Positions 34,816-44,134 of a DNA stretch of 64,000 nt are shown here, piece after piece (position 1 is the stretch's first letter; each line of letters opens with the position of its first letter). The position numbers and the translations under genes were made by a program. The stretch covers positions 186,001 through 250,000 of the forward strand of contig CAKPBC010000002.1 of NCBI GenBank assembly GCA_934140155.1, in the 5' to 3' direction. Source of the stretch: an uncultured Bacilli bacterium (GTDB lineage: Bacteria > Bacillota_I > Bacilli_A > RFN20 > CAG-826). The notes below the pieces were generated by a model. The model ran no database searches and was not told where the DNA came from. It was given only the letters and a program-made list of their open reading frames with translations.

Positions 34816-35904
34816 CTATTGATTTGTATATTTCTTTTTCATTTCGTTTACAAAAGAAGAATCATCAAAATAATTTATTTTCATTGCGGCACGAACTCTC
34901 TTAAGAGTTTCGCTAGCTTTAATGTTTGCTTTTTTAGTTCCTTCTTCAATGATTTTATAAACATCTTCAATGTGTTCTTCGTAATATTTTCTTTTTTCAC
35001 GAATTGGTGTTAATAAATCTTCTAAAACGTTAAATAAGAATTTCTTACATTTCATGTCTCCAAGTCCACCGCGCTCATAGTGAGCTTTCATTTCATCAAG
35101 GTTCTTATACTCTGGAAGGAATTTTTCAAAATGTTCATCACGTGCAAAACAAGTTAAATATATAAAGACTGGATTATCTTTTGTATTGCCTGGATCTTCC
35201 ACTCTTAAATGATTTGGATCAGTGAACATTGACATTACTTTTTGTTTTACCGTTTTTGTATCATCACTTAAATAAATTGTATTATTAAGAGATTTAGACA
35301 TTTTTGCTTTGCCATCAATACCCACTAAACGTTGACAAGCTTTATTTTCTGGAAGCAATATTTTAGGTGTTACTAGTGTTTCTCCATAAATTGAATTAAA
35401 TTTATGAACAATTTCTTGAGCTTGTTCAATCATTGGCATTTGATCTTCTCCTGCTGGTACAGTAGTGGCATCAAAAGCAGTTATATCGGCTGTTTGCGAA
35501 ACCGGATATGTAAAGAATCCTGCTGGAATTGAAGATTCAAAATCACGCATAGCTATTTCACTTTTTACAGTTGGATTACGTTGTAATCTTGAAACAGTTA
35601 CTAAATTAAGATAATACATATTTAATTCAGTTAAGGCTGGTACCCCTGATTGAACAAATATTGTTGTCTTATTAGGATCAATTCCCACTGACAAATAATC
35701 TAAAACTACCTCCATTAAATTATCTCTAATTTTTGAAGGATTTTCAGCATTATCAGTTAAGGCCTGAGCATCAGCGACCATAATATATATTTCATCATAG
35801 TCATTTGTATTTTGAAGTTCAACACGTCTTCTTAAACTGCCTACATAATGTCCAATATGAAGTTTTCCTGTTGGACGATCTCCTGTTAATATGATTTTTT
35901 TCAT
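34816..35904 (-). CDS. trpS: Tryptophanyl-tRNA synthetase
   Basis: Class I synthetase charging tRNA-Trp. 362 residues from the ATG at 35904; GAGGAG is nine bases upstream, whereas the in-frame GTG at 35913 abuts it. HIGH motif as LHIGHYVG, KMSKS as AKMSKSLNNT, and the Trp-pocket ASDILLYN-like region reads QTADITAFDA. The promoter is probably TATAAT at 35955-35950. The whole upstream gap is 157 bases, too short for a T-box leader. Confidence 0.97.
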   Translation of the reverse strand: MKKIILTGDRPTGKLHIGHYVGSLRRRVELQNTNDYDEIYIMVADAQALTDNAENPSKIRDNLMEVVLDYLSVGIDPNKTTIFVQSGVPALTELNMYYLNLVTVSRLQRNPTVKSEIAMRDFESSIPAGFFTYPVSQTADITAFDATTVPAGEDQMPMIEQAQEIVHKFNSIYGETLVTPKILLPENKACQRLVGIDGKAKMSKSLNNTIYLSDDTKTVKQKVMSMFTDPNHLRVEDPGNTKDNPVFIYLTCFARDEHFEKFLPEYKNLDEMKAHYERGGLGDMKCKKFLFNVLEDLLTPIREKRKYYEEHIEDVYKIIEEGTKKANIKASETLKRVRAAMKINYFDDSSFVNEMKKKYTNQ

Positions 35905-35949
35905 CTTTCTCACTCCTCGTAAGATTGTTTATAACTCAAACACGAGTTA

Positions 35950-35955
35950 ATTATA
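35950..35955 (-). promoter_or_regulatory. -10 element of trpS
   Basis: TATAAT on the minus strand, about 45 bases before the trpS ATG, with no clear -35. A short TAACTC/GAGTTA hairpin follows it in the leader. Confidence 0.5.
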
Positions 35956-36027
35956 CTCCTTTTTGAAATATAGAAAAAGATGTTATTTATTCATAATCAT
36001 ATTTATTAAACAAAAAAAATTCTAACA

Positions 36028-36036
36028 TGCTATAAT
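36028..36036 (+). promoter_or_regulatory. Extended -10 of the nucleotide-sugar dehydrogenase gene
   Basis: TGC immediately before TATAAT (36031-36036), with a possible TTAAAC -35 at a wide 19-base spacing. AAGGAG precedes the ATG at 36062. Confidence 0.6.
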
Positions 36037-36061
36037 AATTTAGAAAACAAGGAGAACAGTT

Positions 36062-37222
36062 ATGAAAATTACTATTGTAGGAATTGGATATGTAGGATTG
36101 TCATTAGCAGTACTTCTATCAACAAAACATTCAGTTGTTGCTATTGATACTGATAATAAAAAGATTTCCATGATTAATAATAAAGAGTTTGATTATTTAA
36201 ATAAAAATAAATTAAACCTAGTAGCAACAAGTAATAAAGAAAAAGCTTATACTAATTCCGATTTGGTTATTCTAGCTCTTCCAACTAACTTCAACAATGA
36301 AACATGTGCCTTAGATACATCTATTATAGAATCTGTATTAAAAGATATTAATCAATATAATAAAAATGCCATTATAGTCATTAAATCAACAGTTAATATT
36401 GGATTTAGTAAATATATTGCTAGTGTCTATCCTCAAATGCATTTTTTCTTTTCTCCCGATTTTTTAAAAGAAAATACCGCTATTCAAGATTCATTCTATC
36501 CAAGTAGAATTATTGTAGGATATGTTAATAAAATGGATAAGGATATGGCTAATAGCATAGCTAATTTATTTTTAAATTGTGCAGAAAAAGAATGTGAAAT
36601 TTTAATAACTGGCAGTTTAGAAGCCGAATCTATTAAACTATTTTCTAATACATATTTGGCAATGCGTATTAGTTACTTCAATGAACTCGATACTTTTGCA
36701 GAATTAAATAATTTAAATACAAAAGATATTATTAAAGGAGTCTGTCTAGATTCACGCATTGGAGATTTTTATAATAACCCTTCCTTTGGTTATGGTGGAT
36801 ATTGTCTTCCTAAAGATACAAAGCAATTAAAATCGACTTATAAAAACGCTCCAGAAAATTTAATATCATCTATTGTAGAGTCTAACAATACTCGCAATGA
36901 ATTTATAACTAATCAAATTATTAATTCCTTAAATTCTTCTAATGATATTGTAGGAATATATCGTCTTACAATGAAAAAAGATTCAGACAATTTCCGTTTT
37001 TCTGCAATAAAAAAAGTGATTCAGCAATTACTTGATAAAGGTATTAAAGTAATTATATATGAGCCACTTATTAATGATGATAATTTTATGAATGCAAATA
37101 TTATAAAAGATTTAGATTCATTTAAAAAACAATCTAGCATTATCGTTGCTAATCGCTACGATAAAGATTTAAATGGTGTACAAACAAAAGTATACACACG
37201 CGATATATTTAATCGCGACTAG
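36062..37222 (+). CDS. ugd: UDP-glucose/UDP-sugar 6-dehydrogenase
   Basis: NAD-dependent four-electron oxidation of a UDP-sugar to its uronic acid, probably UDP-glucuronate. 386 residues with Rossmann motif IVGIGYVGLS at the N-terminus, the PTN loop (LALPTNFN), and the catalytic cysteine in FGYGGYCLPKDTKQL. It is monocistronic and 4 kb from the exopolysaccharide operon, to which it could supply an acidic precursor. Other nucleotide-sugar substrates such as UDP-ManNAc cannot be excluded, though the compact length fits UDP-glucose dehydrogenases of streptococcal type. Confidence 0.88.
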   Translation: MKITIVGIGYVGLSLAVLLSTKHSVVAIDTDNKKISMINNKEFDYLNKNKLNLVATSNKEKAYTNSDLVILALPTNFNNETCALDTSIIESVLKDINQYNKNAIIVIKSTVNIGFSKYIASVYPQMHFFFSPDFLKENTAIQDSFYPSRIIVGYVNKMDKDMANSIANLFLNCAEKECEILITGSLEAESIKLFSNTYLAMRISYFNELDTFAELNNLNTKDIIKGVCLDSRIGDFYNNPSFGYGGYCLPKDTKQLKSTYKNAPENLISSIVESNNTRNEFITNQIINSLNSSNDIVGIYRLTMKKDSDNFRFSAIKKVIQQLLDKGIKVIIYEPLINDDNFMNANIIKDLDSFKKQSSIIVANRYDKDLNGVQTKVYTRDIFNRD

Positions 37223-37224
37223 TA

Positions 37225-38940
37225 CTAATCACGAAATTGGAGTCTATAGAATTCACTATATACTCCATTTTTATTTAATAACTCTTCGTGAGTTCCTAGT
37301 TCTTTAACTTGACCTTCCATAATCACTGCAATTTCTGTAGCTGTTTTTATTGTCGATAAACGATGCGCAACGACAATAGTAGTCCTGCCTTTGCTTAAAC
37401 GATCTAAAGCACGTTGAATAGCAATTTCTGTTGTATTATCTAAAGCCGAGGTTGCTTCATCTAAAATTAGAATAGATGGATTCTTTAAGAATACTCGAGC
37501 AATCGAAATTCTTTGTTTCTGCCCGCCTGATAATTTTACGCCACGTTCGCCAACAAGTGTATTAAATCCATTAGGTAGAGATTTAATAAAATCATAAATA
37601 TCGGCATTTTTGCTTGCTTCAATTAATTCTTCTTCTGTTGCATCTAATTTACCATAAATAATATTCTCTCTTATTGTGCCATTAAATAAGAACACATCTT
37701 GTTGAACAATACCAATATGTTCTCTTAACGATAAAATATTTAAATCATTTAAATTATGACCATCAATAAATATATCACCACTACTGATACGATAAAATGC
37801 CGGAATAATGTGACATATAGTAGTTTTTCCTCCGCCTGAAGATCCAACTAAAGCCATTGTTGAACCGGGTTCAATTGTTAAACTTACATCATGTAAAATT
37901 TCTTCACTTGATAAATAATTGAATGAAACATTCTTGAATTCTATTTTACCAGTTACTTTTTCTAATACTTCACCATTTAAGTTTAAATTTTCTTCTGGTT
38001 GATCCATAATTTCAATAAATCTTTGGAATCCCGCCACTCCGTCTTGAAGTTGTTCCATAAATCTAATTAATGTAGAAATAGGAGTTAAAAATAAAGTCAA
38101 AGAAGTTAGAAAAGTAGCAAAATCAGGAGCGTTAATTTTACCATTAATTAAAAATAAACCACCAGCAACAATGACAATTACATTAAAAGCATCAGTAACA
38201 AATTGAGTTGTTGACATAAATTGTGCCATATATTTAAAAACACCGCATCTTGCTTTTTTAAACTCTTCATTATAAACATTAAATTTTTCTAATTCTTTTT
38301 GAGAATTATTAAATGCTTTTGTGACTCTAATACCTGTAACACTACTTTCTACAGAAGCATTAATTTTTGCTATACCTTCTTTTGACTTTTTGAATGCATC
38401 AAGCATTTTTTTCCTTAATATCACAGAAATAACAATTAAAATAGGTACACATGCAAAGACAATCAAAGTTAATTGCCAATTAACAAATACCGCTAAATAA
38501 ACAAATGAACCAATTATTGACATACCAGAAATAAAGAAATTTTCTGGACCATGGTGTGCTAATTCAGAAACATCCATTAAATCCACAGTTAAACGCGACA
38601 TAATTTTTCCTGATTCATGTTCGTCATAAAAAGAATAAGGTAATTTTTGTAATTTTTTAAATAAATCTTCACGCATTTCTGCTTGCATATCAACACCAAT
38701 GATATGTCCATAATATTGGACGAAATAACGTAATAACATTCTTACTACATATATAAGTAGTAACAAAAGTCCCGATATTACAACTGCTTTTACATTAGCG
38801 TCAGGAATATAATTGTTAAGTAATTTTCTTGTTACAATAGGATATCCTAAACCAATTAATGAAATAAAAAAAGACGCTAGCATATCCATTGCAAACATAA
38901 ATTTATGTTTAGAGTAATAATGCACAAATCGTTTAAGCAT
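37225..38940 (-). CDS. ABC exporter, fused permease and ATPase (homodimeric type)
   Basis: 571 residues: six membrane helices (about 1-310) followed by a nucleotide-binding domain with Walker A GSSGGGKTT, Q-loop QQDVFLFNG, signature LSGGQKQR, Walker B ILILDEATSALD and H-loop AHRLS. Half-transporters of this MsbA/LmrA-like class export drugs, lipids or peptides. It converges on ugd with only two bases between stops and no terminator seen there. Substrate cannot be assigned; GGAGG stands before the ATG. Confidence 0.93.
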   Translation of the reverse strand: MLKRFVHYYSKHKFMFAMDMLASFFISLIGLGYPIVTRKLLNNYIPDANVKAVVISGLLLLLIYVVRMLLRYFVQYYGHIIGVDMQAEMREDLFKKLQKLPYSFYDEHESGKIMSRLTVDLMDVSELAHHGPENFFISGMSIIGSFVYLAVFVNWQLTLIVFACVPILIVISVILRKKMLDAFKKSKEGIAKINASVESSVTGIRVTKAFNNSQKELEKFNVYNEEFKKARCGVFKYMAQFMSTTQFVTDAFNVIVIVAGGLFLINGKINAPDFATFLTSLTLFLTPISTLIRFMEQLQDGVAGFQRFIEIMDQPEENLNLNGEVLEKVTGKIEFKNVSFNYLSSEEILHDVSLTIEPGSTMALVGSSGGGKTTICHIIPAFYRISSGDIFIDGHNLNDLNILSLREHIGIVQQDVFLFNGTIRENIIYGKLDATEEELIEASKNADIYDFIKSLPNGFNTLVGERGVKLSGGQKQRISIARVFLKNPSILILDEATSALDNTTEIAIQRALDRLSKGRTTIVVAHRLSTIKTATEIAVIMEGQVKELGTHEELLNKNGVYSEFYRLQFRD

Positions 38941-38956
38941 AATAATTACCTCCTAA

Positions 38957-38980
38957 AATAAAAGCGCCATTTAAGGCGCC
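38957..38980 (-). terminator. Terminator after the hemolysin III-type gene
   Basis: GGCGC/GCGCC arms with a seven-base loop and TTTTATTTT downstream on the minus strand, 20 bases past the stop at 38999 and just before the ABC exporter ribosome site. Confidence 0.75.
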
Positions 38981-38998
38981 TTTATTATATATTAAATT

Positions 38999-39676
38999 TT
39001 ATAAATTTAAAAGTAAGATAATTATTCCAATTTCTTGAACAATTGTTCCTAAAACACAAAATATATGAAATATAGAATGGAACCATTTTTTATTATGGCC
39101 AATACCATAAAAAATAACACCTAGTGTATAAATGATTCCACCAATTAATATAAATGAAAATGCTTCAAGAGACAAAATATCAATAATATTCGGAACTAAA
39201 ATTAAAGCCCATCCCATGATTAAATATAAAAACATTGCAATAATTAATACTTTCTTACTTGATAAATCATAAGCGTTTAACAATATGCCAATTAATGCTC
39301 CTATCCATTCGATAAGTAAAATTATTAAGCAAGTAGTAGAATCAAGAGACATAATTGCGATTGGTGTATATGTTCCAGCAATTAAGACATAAATAGTACA
39401 ATGATCGACAATACGCGCGACTTTCTTTTTATAAGTATTAGGATTCATACCATGATAAATGCTCGATGCTAAATACAAGAAAATAATTGTTAATGAATAA
39501 ACAATTAATCCTATCGTTACCCCAGCACTTAAATGTTTGCTTATCGCTAATATAATAAATAAAATTAATGAGCCAAAACCAATGACCGCTCCGATAGCGT
39601 GGCTAACAACATTAAATAGTTCTTCGCCTTTAGAATAAACTGGCATCCCCATTTTTTCAATTTTTTGTTTTGACAT
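38999..39676 (-). CDS. Hemolysin III / PAQR-family membrane protein
   Basis: 225 residues from the ATG at 39676 (GGAGGCG site); the 12 codons further upstream contain that site. Seven membrane helices with the family metal ligands: SIYHGMN, DHCTIYVLIAGTYTPI and HSIFHIFCVLG. Bacterial members (YqfA, TrhA) affect membrane lipid homeostasis; the hemolysin name is historical. It is monocistronic, with a terminator downstream. Confidence 0.93.
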   Translation of the reverse strand: MSKQKIEKMGMPVYSKGEELFNVVSHAIGAVIGFGSLILFIILAISKHLSAGVTIGLIVYSLTIIFLYLASSIYHGMNPNTYKKKVARIVDHCTIYVLIAGTYTPIAIMSLDSTTCLIILLIEWIGALIGILLNAYDLSSKKVLIIAMFLYLIMGWALILVPNIIDILSLEAFSFILIGGIIYTLGVIFYGIGHNKKWFHSIFHIFCVLGTIVQEIGIIILLLNL

Positions 39677-39779
39677 AATATCGCCTCCACCAATAATATA
39701 AGTAAGAGGCATAGAAATAGCACCCTATTATAAAAGTTTCATTTCTATTATAAAAAAAAGCAGTCTCTTTAAAAGAGAA

Positions 39780-39808
39780 TTGATAAAAAATGCATTATAT
39801 TTTATACT
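39780..39808 (+). promoter_or_regulatory. Strong promoter of the XRE membrane regulator
   Basis: TTGATA (39780-39785), 17 bases, TATACT (39803-39808). The start point near 39814 is only about eight bases before the ATG at 39822, so the transcript is nearly leaderless and any in-frame reading upstream is promoter, not coding. Confidence 0.8.
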
Positions 39809-39821
39809 ATTAGTGGTGATT

Positions 39822-40394
39822 ATGATGAATGAAGTAGAAATAAGAAAGAATTTTTCTAACAACTTAGTCAGACTAAGAAAATTAAAAAAATTAAATCAAA
39901 ATGATTTAGCAAAAGAATTTAATTACTCTAATAAAGCAATTTCAAAATGGGAAACAGGAGAAACTATTCCTGATATTGTCGTTTTAAAACAAATTGCTGA
40001 CTACTTTCAAATCACTTTAGATGAACTAATAACAAGCGAAAACATATGTAAAGAAAAAGAAAAGCGAAAAAAAAGAAAGCTTATTACCTATGCTTCTGCT
40101 GGTTTAAGCTATCTTGTCGCGGCAATTGTTTTTTTGATTTTAGAAATTTGCCACGTTCCAAATTCTTATTTGTGTTTTTTAATTGCTATCCCTACTAGCG
40201 CTATTGTATTAATAGTATTTACTAAACTCTGGTTTGAAAAAATATATTTATTTTTCTCTATACTAATTCTTATTTGGTCCTTATTTTTAATAGTGCTCAT
40301 AATATTACCAAAAACTTTTATCATACCAAGTATTATAATCGCTATTATTTTAACAATTCTTTTTGCAATATTTTTAAAAATTGATAAGAAATAG
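39822..40394 (+). CDS. XRE-type HTH regulator with membrane C-terminus
   Basis: 190 residues from the ATG at 39822 (a second ATG follows at once at 39825). An HTH_3 domain occupies about 5-60 (LVRLRKLKKLNQNDLAKEF, SNKAISKWETGETIPDI), followed by a basic KEKEKRKKRK segment and four to five membrane helices. Such membrane-tied XRE proteins are common in Bacillota and may answer envelope signals; the target is unknown. The GGTGAT near the ATG is at the extreme 5' end of the message. Confidence 0.88.
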   Translation: MMNEVEIRKNFSNNLVRLRKLKKLNQNDLAKEFNYSNKAISKWETGETIPDIVVLKQIADYFQITLDELITSENICKEKEKRKKRKLITYASAGLSYLVAAIVFLILEICHVPNSYLCFLIAIPTSAIVLIVFTKLWFEKIYLFFSILILIWSLFLIVLIILPKTFIIPSIIIAIILTILFAIFLKIDKK

Positions 40395-40395
40395 A

Positions 40396-40923
40396 CTACT
40401 TGTTTTTATAATTCTCTTTTATATATTTGAAGGTTTCTTTTTCGCCTTTTTCTTTTAACATTTTTAACCAGCTTTCCATAATCTTACTGCTTTCAGGATG
40501 CATTCCCGCTCTAGCAGTATGGCTCATAAAGTAATCATAAGCGCTGCCATCATTATATTTTTTGCCTAAATATACTTTGGAGGCCGCAATTCGGTCACAT
40601 AACATTTCCTTTAAATACTTTATTGGTATCGGTACTGGACCATATAAGTGTGTGTCATTATTAACATCAATCCAATATTCATAATGATGTTTATTGCGTC
40701 CTTTATGATGCATCCATGCTTCCGAATATCCTTTTACTTCACGTTCTCTATCATTTGGACTTCTCGTCCCTTGATAGTATTTAGAGCCATTAAAAAATTC
40801 AGTTGGAGAATATTTGGATAAATCATGTCTTAAACCTTGAAAGCCTATGCCTAGCTTAAAGCAATAATGCATTACAATATGGCGATGTTTGGTAATAGTA
40901 CAAAAATGTTTGAATATATGCAT
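40396..40923 (-). CDS. DUF5662-like, histidine-rich cytoplasmic protein
   Basis: 175 residues from the ATG at 40923, which has GGAGGA upstream; ten codons further 5' have none. Many histidines in conserved-looking blocks: HRHIVMHYCFKLG, RHDLSKYSPTEF, HHKGRNKHHYEYW and CDRIAASKVYL. The RHDLSK and HH...HHYEYW pattern suggests an HD-like metal site. I recall this set as DUF5662, a family without assigned function often found in Bacillota and phages; activity is not known. Confidence 0.7.
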   Translation of the reverse strand: MHIFKHFCTITKHRHIVMHYCFKLGIGFQGLRHDLSKYSPTEFFNGSKYYQGTRSPNDREREVKGYSEAWMHHKGRNKHHYEYWIDVNNDTHLYGPVPIPIKYLKEMLCDRIAASKVYLGKKYNDGSAYDYFMSHTARAGMHPESSKIMESWLKMLKEKGEKETFKYIKENYKNK

Positions 40924-41006
40924 ATATTTTCCTCCTAAAATAATTTTTAACAATTTTAGCCATTAAATTAATTATTAGTTAATCAATAATAATGTTTGGT
41001 GATAGT

Positions 41007-41198
41007 ATGAAGAAAAAATCAATCAAAGAATATGCCGAGATGAGTTTTCTAACAAGACGAAAAAATGATTTAAATGAACTTGCTGAAGAAGACATAATTT
41101 ATGAGGAATCTCAAACTGGCCCGCAAGAAGAACCAACTTTAAAAGAGATAAGATTAAATTTAAAATATATTGAAAAGAAAATGAAATTTAATAATTAG
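41007..41198 (+). CDS. Small charged protein of unknown function
   Basis: 63 residues starting MKKKSIKEYAEMSFLTRRKN, with GGTGAT before the ATG at 41007. Rich in Lys and Glu, no membrane segment, probably helical. It runs toward the phosphonate fusion gene and its last 11 bases overlap that gene's end on the opposite strand. No family is recognised; the good ribosome site is the main support. Confidence 0.55.
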   Translation: MKKKSIKEYAEMSFLTRRKNDLNELAEEDIIYEESQTGPQEEPTLKEIRLNLKYIEKKMKFNN

Positions 41199-43011
41199 CT
41201 CCTAATATTTCTAGATACATTTGCTTTAATGTTTCTTTAGAAATACTTACTGGAAAGTTCTTTAATCTTTCTACATTAATTGCATCTACAATTTCATTAA
41301 GTCCTTTTTCATTATATTCTAATGGCTTAATAAAATCGTATTTGTGTAATAGACTAATGAACTTAGCAATTGATTCCTGATTATTTTGACATACAAAAGA
41401 CTTATTAATCAAATCAAGACTATTTCTTAAATATTTTTTGCCCCGTGCATCAAAAGTATTTTTATAGTTACTAACTAGATAATGCCATGTTTTAGGCAAA
41501 GCAAGCGCTACAGCGTGGCCATGAGCAAGTCCATATATGCTTGTTAATTTATAACTCATTGCGTGTGCTGCGGTTGTTTTTGTAATATTAATAGCCTTAC
41601 CTGCTAAATTAGATGCCTCAATCATCTTTTTAGAAGATTTAACATCTCCATTAAGATAACCATCTTCATTTTCTAATATTAATTTGATAGCTTTTTTAGC
41701 ATAAGTCTTACTTTGTAAAGTGGAATTTACTGACCATATCGATTCAATTGCTTGACATAAAGCGTCAAGTAAAGTTGATTTCTTTTGATAAAGAGGCAAT
41801 GATAAAAGCAAATGATAATCAAGTATAGCAATATCAGGTAAAATGATATCATCATGAACAGATTGTTTTTTACCTTCAAAATAAATTACTGCAAAGTGCG
41901 TTGATTCACTACCAGTTCCTGCAGTTGTTGGTATCGCAATGTGTTTTAAGTTAATGTATTTATGCTCTTGTGTTAAATAATTTTTATTTTCATCCATCAT
42001 AGAAAATAACTTAACACATTTGGCTACGTCAATTGCGCTACCTCCACCTAAAGAAACAATAGAATCACAATTATTATCTTTAAATAATTTCAAAGCATTT
42101 TCTACTTCTTCATATTTAGGATTAGCGTCAAAATTATCAAATAAAGCGTAATTAATATTATGACTATGCAATAATTTTTCTATTTTTGTTCTTAAAAATT
42201 TAGACACAACAACTAAAGGATTATGTAAATTATATTTATTTAAAATTACTGGTAAATTGTTAATGTTTTTTATGATTTCTTGTTCTTTAAAATCTAAGTT
42301 TCTAATTTCCGAACTAACTTTTTCATAGTCATCAACATTATCAATTTCGTTAATATAATATTTTTCATAACTTATTGGGAAAATATCTAATTTATCAGAA
42401 ACTTCATTTAATGCATTTTCAGCATAAACATTGACATTATCCGCTAAAACAAATTCTTCTACTTTATCCATCCAAACCTTTAAATCATTTTTAGTTAATT
42501 TATATAAAGGTTGAAAAGTATAACAATTATCATCAAAAATATGAATGGATACTTCTTTTAATTTATTATCTACTATTCTACCTTTAAAATCTTTTTCTGG
42601 TAAAGGTATTTTTTTATTTATTAAACAAGTCGATTGATGTGGATCATTAATAATAGCTAATAATAATTTCTTATTAAAAACCAAATCACCATGAAGCATT
42701 AAAAAGTCATCATCTAAAAATTCTTTAGCTAAATAAAAAGAATAAATATAATTTGTTTGATCATATTTATCATTATGTACAAAAGTAAAATGCATGTTTT
42801 GATATGCTTTTTTACTTGTCACTTCTTTTAATTGTTCTTCATATGGACCAGTTGTAATAACAACATCTTTGATACCTACATCATTTAATAAACGTAGTTG
42901 TCTTTCAAATATGGCTTCGCCATTTTTAAGCTTAACCATACATTTAGGAGAATGTTTTGTTAATTCTCCCATTCTTTTTCCAATTCCAGAATTAAATATT
43001 AATGCTTTCAT
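41188..43011 (-). CDS. Fusion: PntC-like phosphonate nucleotidyltransferase + iron alcohol dehydrogenase (phosphonoacetaldehyde reductase type)
   Basis: 607 residues. The first 235 form a LicC/PntC-type nucleotidyltransferase (FNSGIGKRMGELT...SPKCMV, LHGDLVF), the class that attaches CMP to phosphocholine or aminoethylphosphonate. Residues about 250-607 form a group III iron alcohol dehydrogenase: NAD loop SLGGGSAIDVAK, IPTTAGTGSE, and metal-site blocks DALCQAIES, AHAMSY and AHGHAV. The second iron ligand, usually His (DALxHAxE), is Gln. With the two genes before it (zero and ten bases apart) the predicted route is phosphonoacetaldehyde to 2-hydroxyethylphosphonate, then CMP activation. Substrate inference rests on the neighbours. 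Confidence 0.85.
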   Translation of the reverse strand: MKALIFNSGIGKRMGELTKHSPKCMVKLKNGEAIFERQLRLLNDVGIKDVVITTGPYEEQLKEVTSKKAYQNMHFTFVHNDKYDQTNYIYSFYLAKEFLDDDFLMLHGDLVFNKKLLLAIINDPHQSTCLINKKIPLPEKDFKGRIVDNKLKEVSIHIFDDNCYTFQPLYKLTKNDLKVWMDKVEEFVLADNVNVYAENALNEVSDKLDIFPISYEKYYINEIDNVDDYEKVSSEIRNLDFKEQEIIKNINNLPVILNKYNLHNPLVVVSKFLRTKIEKLLHSHNINYALFDNFDANPKYEEVENALKLFKDNNCDSIVSLGGGSAIDVAKCVKLFSMMDENKNYLTQEHKYINLKHIAIPTTAGTGSESTHFAVIYFEGKKQSVHDDIILPDIAILDYHLLLSLPLYQKKSTLLDALCQAIESIWSVNSTLQSKTYAKKAIKLILENEDGYLNGDVKSSKKMIEASNLAGKAINITKTTAAHAMSYKLTSIYGLAHGHAVALALPKTWHYLVSNYKNTFDARGKKYLRNSLDLINKSFVCQNNQESIAKFISLLHKYDFIKPLEYNEKGLNEIVDAINVERLKNFPVSISKETLKQMYLEILGANY

Positions 43012-44124
43012 TTAATTTGCACCTAGTTTCTTCATTAATGCTTTCTTATTTTCTAAAGGTGTTTTGGTTGGTCTACCTAAATCAGCACGTGAACCAGTTT
43101 TAGTATGTAATACTAATGCTACACTAGTTTCGTGTTTCATTTTTTCTATATATTCTTTTATTTCTTCTTCAGATTCCGCTACATAAACATTTTTAAATCC
43201 ACAACTTCTTAAAATACATGGAATATCAAGTGTTTTAGAACATGTTGGTTGTCCGCCTACTGATTCATGTGCAGAATTATCATTTAAAATATATTTAAAA
43301 TTATTAGGTATATTAGCGCCAATTACACCCATTCCGCCCATATGCATAATAAATGAACCATCGCCATCAATACACCAAACATTATGTTTAGTTCCTATTG
43401 CCATACCATAAGCAATAGATGCTGTGTGTCCCATTGATCCTACGGTTAAGAAGTCATTATCATGTCCGCTTTTTTCTTGTTCACGTATTTCAAATATTTC
43501 ACGAGAAGTCTTACCAGTTGTAGAAACGATAAAATCTTCATCGGCTAAAGAATCAATAATTGCTTTTAAAGCTTCTTCTCTTGTCATTTTATATGGCGAT
43601 ACTTCTTTATTTAGCTTAAATTCACTAAATAAACCTTTTTGAATAATTAAAGCATATGGTTTATTTTCTTTTTTCATATACATAACAGCTGTTTCAAGTT
43701 GTTTTTCATAATCATCATTTAGTATCTCATATTTAATACCTATTACATCTAATAAAGATAAAGTAATTTTACCTTGTTTTACATGTTGAGGTTCATCATG
43801 CTTTCCTGGTTCTCCACGCCATCCAATAATTAATAACATTGGAATAGAATAAACTTCTTCATCTGCTAAAGAAACTAAAGGATTTACTGCATTACCTTCT
43901 CCTGAATTTTGCATATATACTACACCAATTTTATTAGTGGCTAAGTGATAACCTGCACACATTGCTACAGCGTTACCTTCGTTTGCGGTAATAATATTTT
44001 TTTCACTTGGCGTTTTTTCTTTTATACATGCACATAAATTAGCAAGTAAAGAATCTGGAACTCCCGCAAAAAAATCAATATTATTATCTAATAGTTTTTG
44101 ATAAAAATCACTTGTGTTAATCAT
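43012..44124 (-). CDS. ppd: Phosphonopyruvate decarboxylase
   Basis: Thiamine-diphosphate enzyme that removes CO2 from phosphonopyruvate to give phosphonoacetaldehyde, pulling the unfavourable PEP mutase step forward. 370 residues: N-terminal Pyr-type domain (FFAGVPDSLL, ANEGNAVAMCAGYHLAT) and C-terminal PP-type domain with the thiamine motif GDGSFIMHMGGM...NN. The stop is one base from the fusion gene start and the start ten bases after the mutase gene. Equivalent to Fom2/AepY of other phosphonate pathways. Confidence 0.94.
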   Translation of the reverse strand: MINTSDFYQKLLDNNIDFFAGVPDSLLANLCACIKEKTPSEKNIITANEGNAVAMCAGYHLATNKIGVVYMQNSGEGNAVNPLVSLADEEVYSIPMLLIIGWRGEPGKHDEPQHVKQGKITLSLLDVIGIKYEILNDDYEKQLETAVMYMKKENKPYALIIQKGLFSEFKLNKEVSPYKMTREEALKAIIDSLADEDFIVSTTGKTSREIFEIREQEKSGHDNDFLTVGSMGHTASIAYGMAIGTKHNVWCIDGDGSFIMHMGGMGVIGANIPNNFKYILNDNSAHESVGGQPTCSKTLDIPCILRSCGFKNVYVAESEEEIKEYIEKMKHETSVALVLHTKTGSRADLGRPTKTPLENKKALMKKLGAN

Positions 44125-44134
44125 ATAATTACCT

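Noticed and set aside
35905..36061. T-box riboswitch before trpS
   Set aside because: The whole divergent gap is 157 bases, shared with the ugd promoter, and only a six-base-pair hairpin is seen. No T-box sequence or specifier loop is present.
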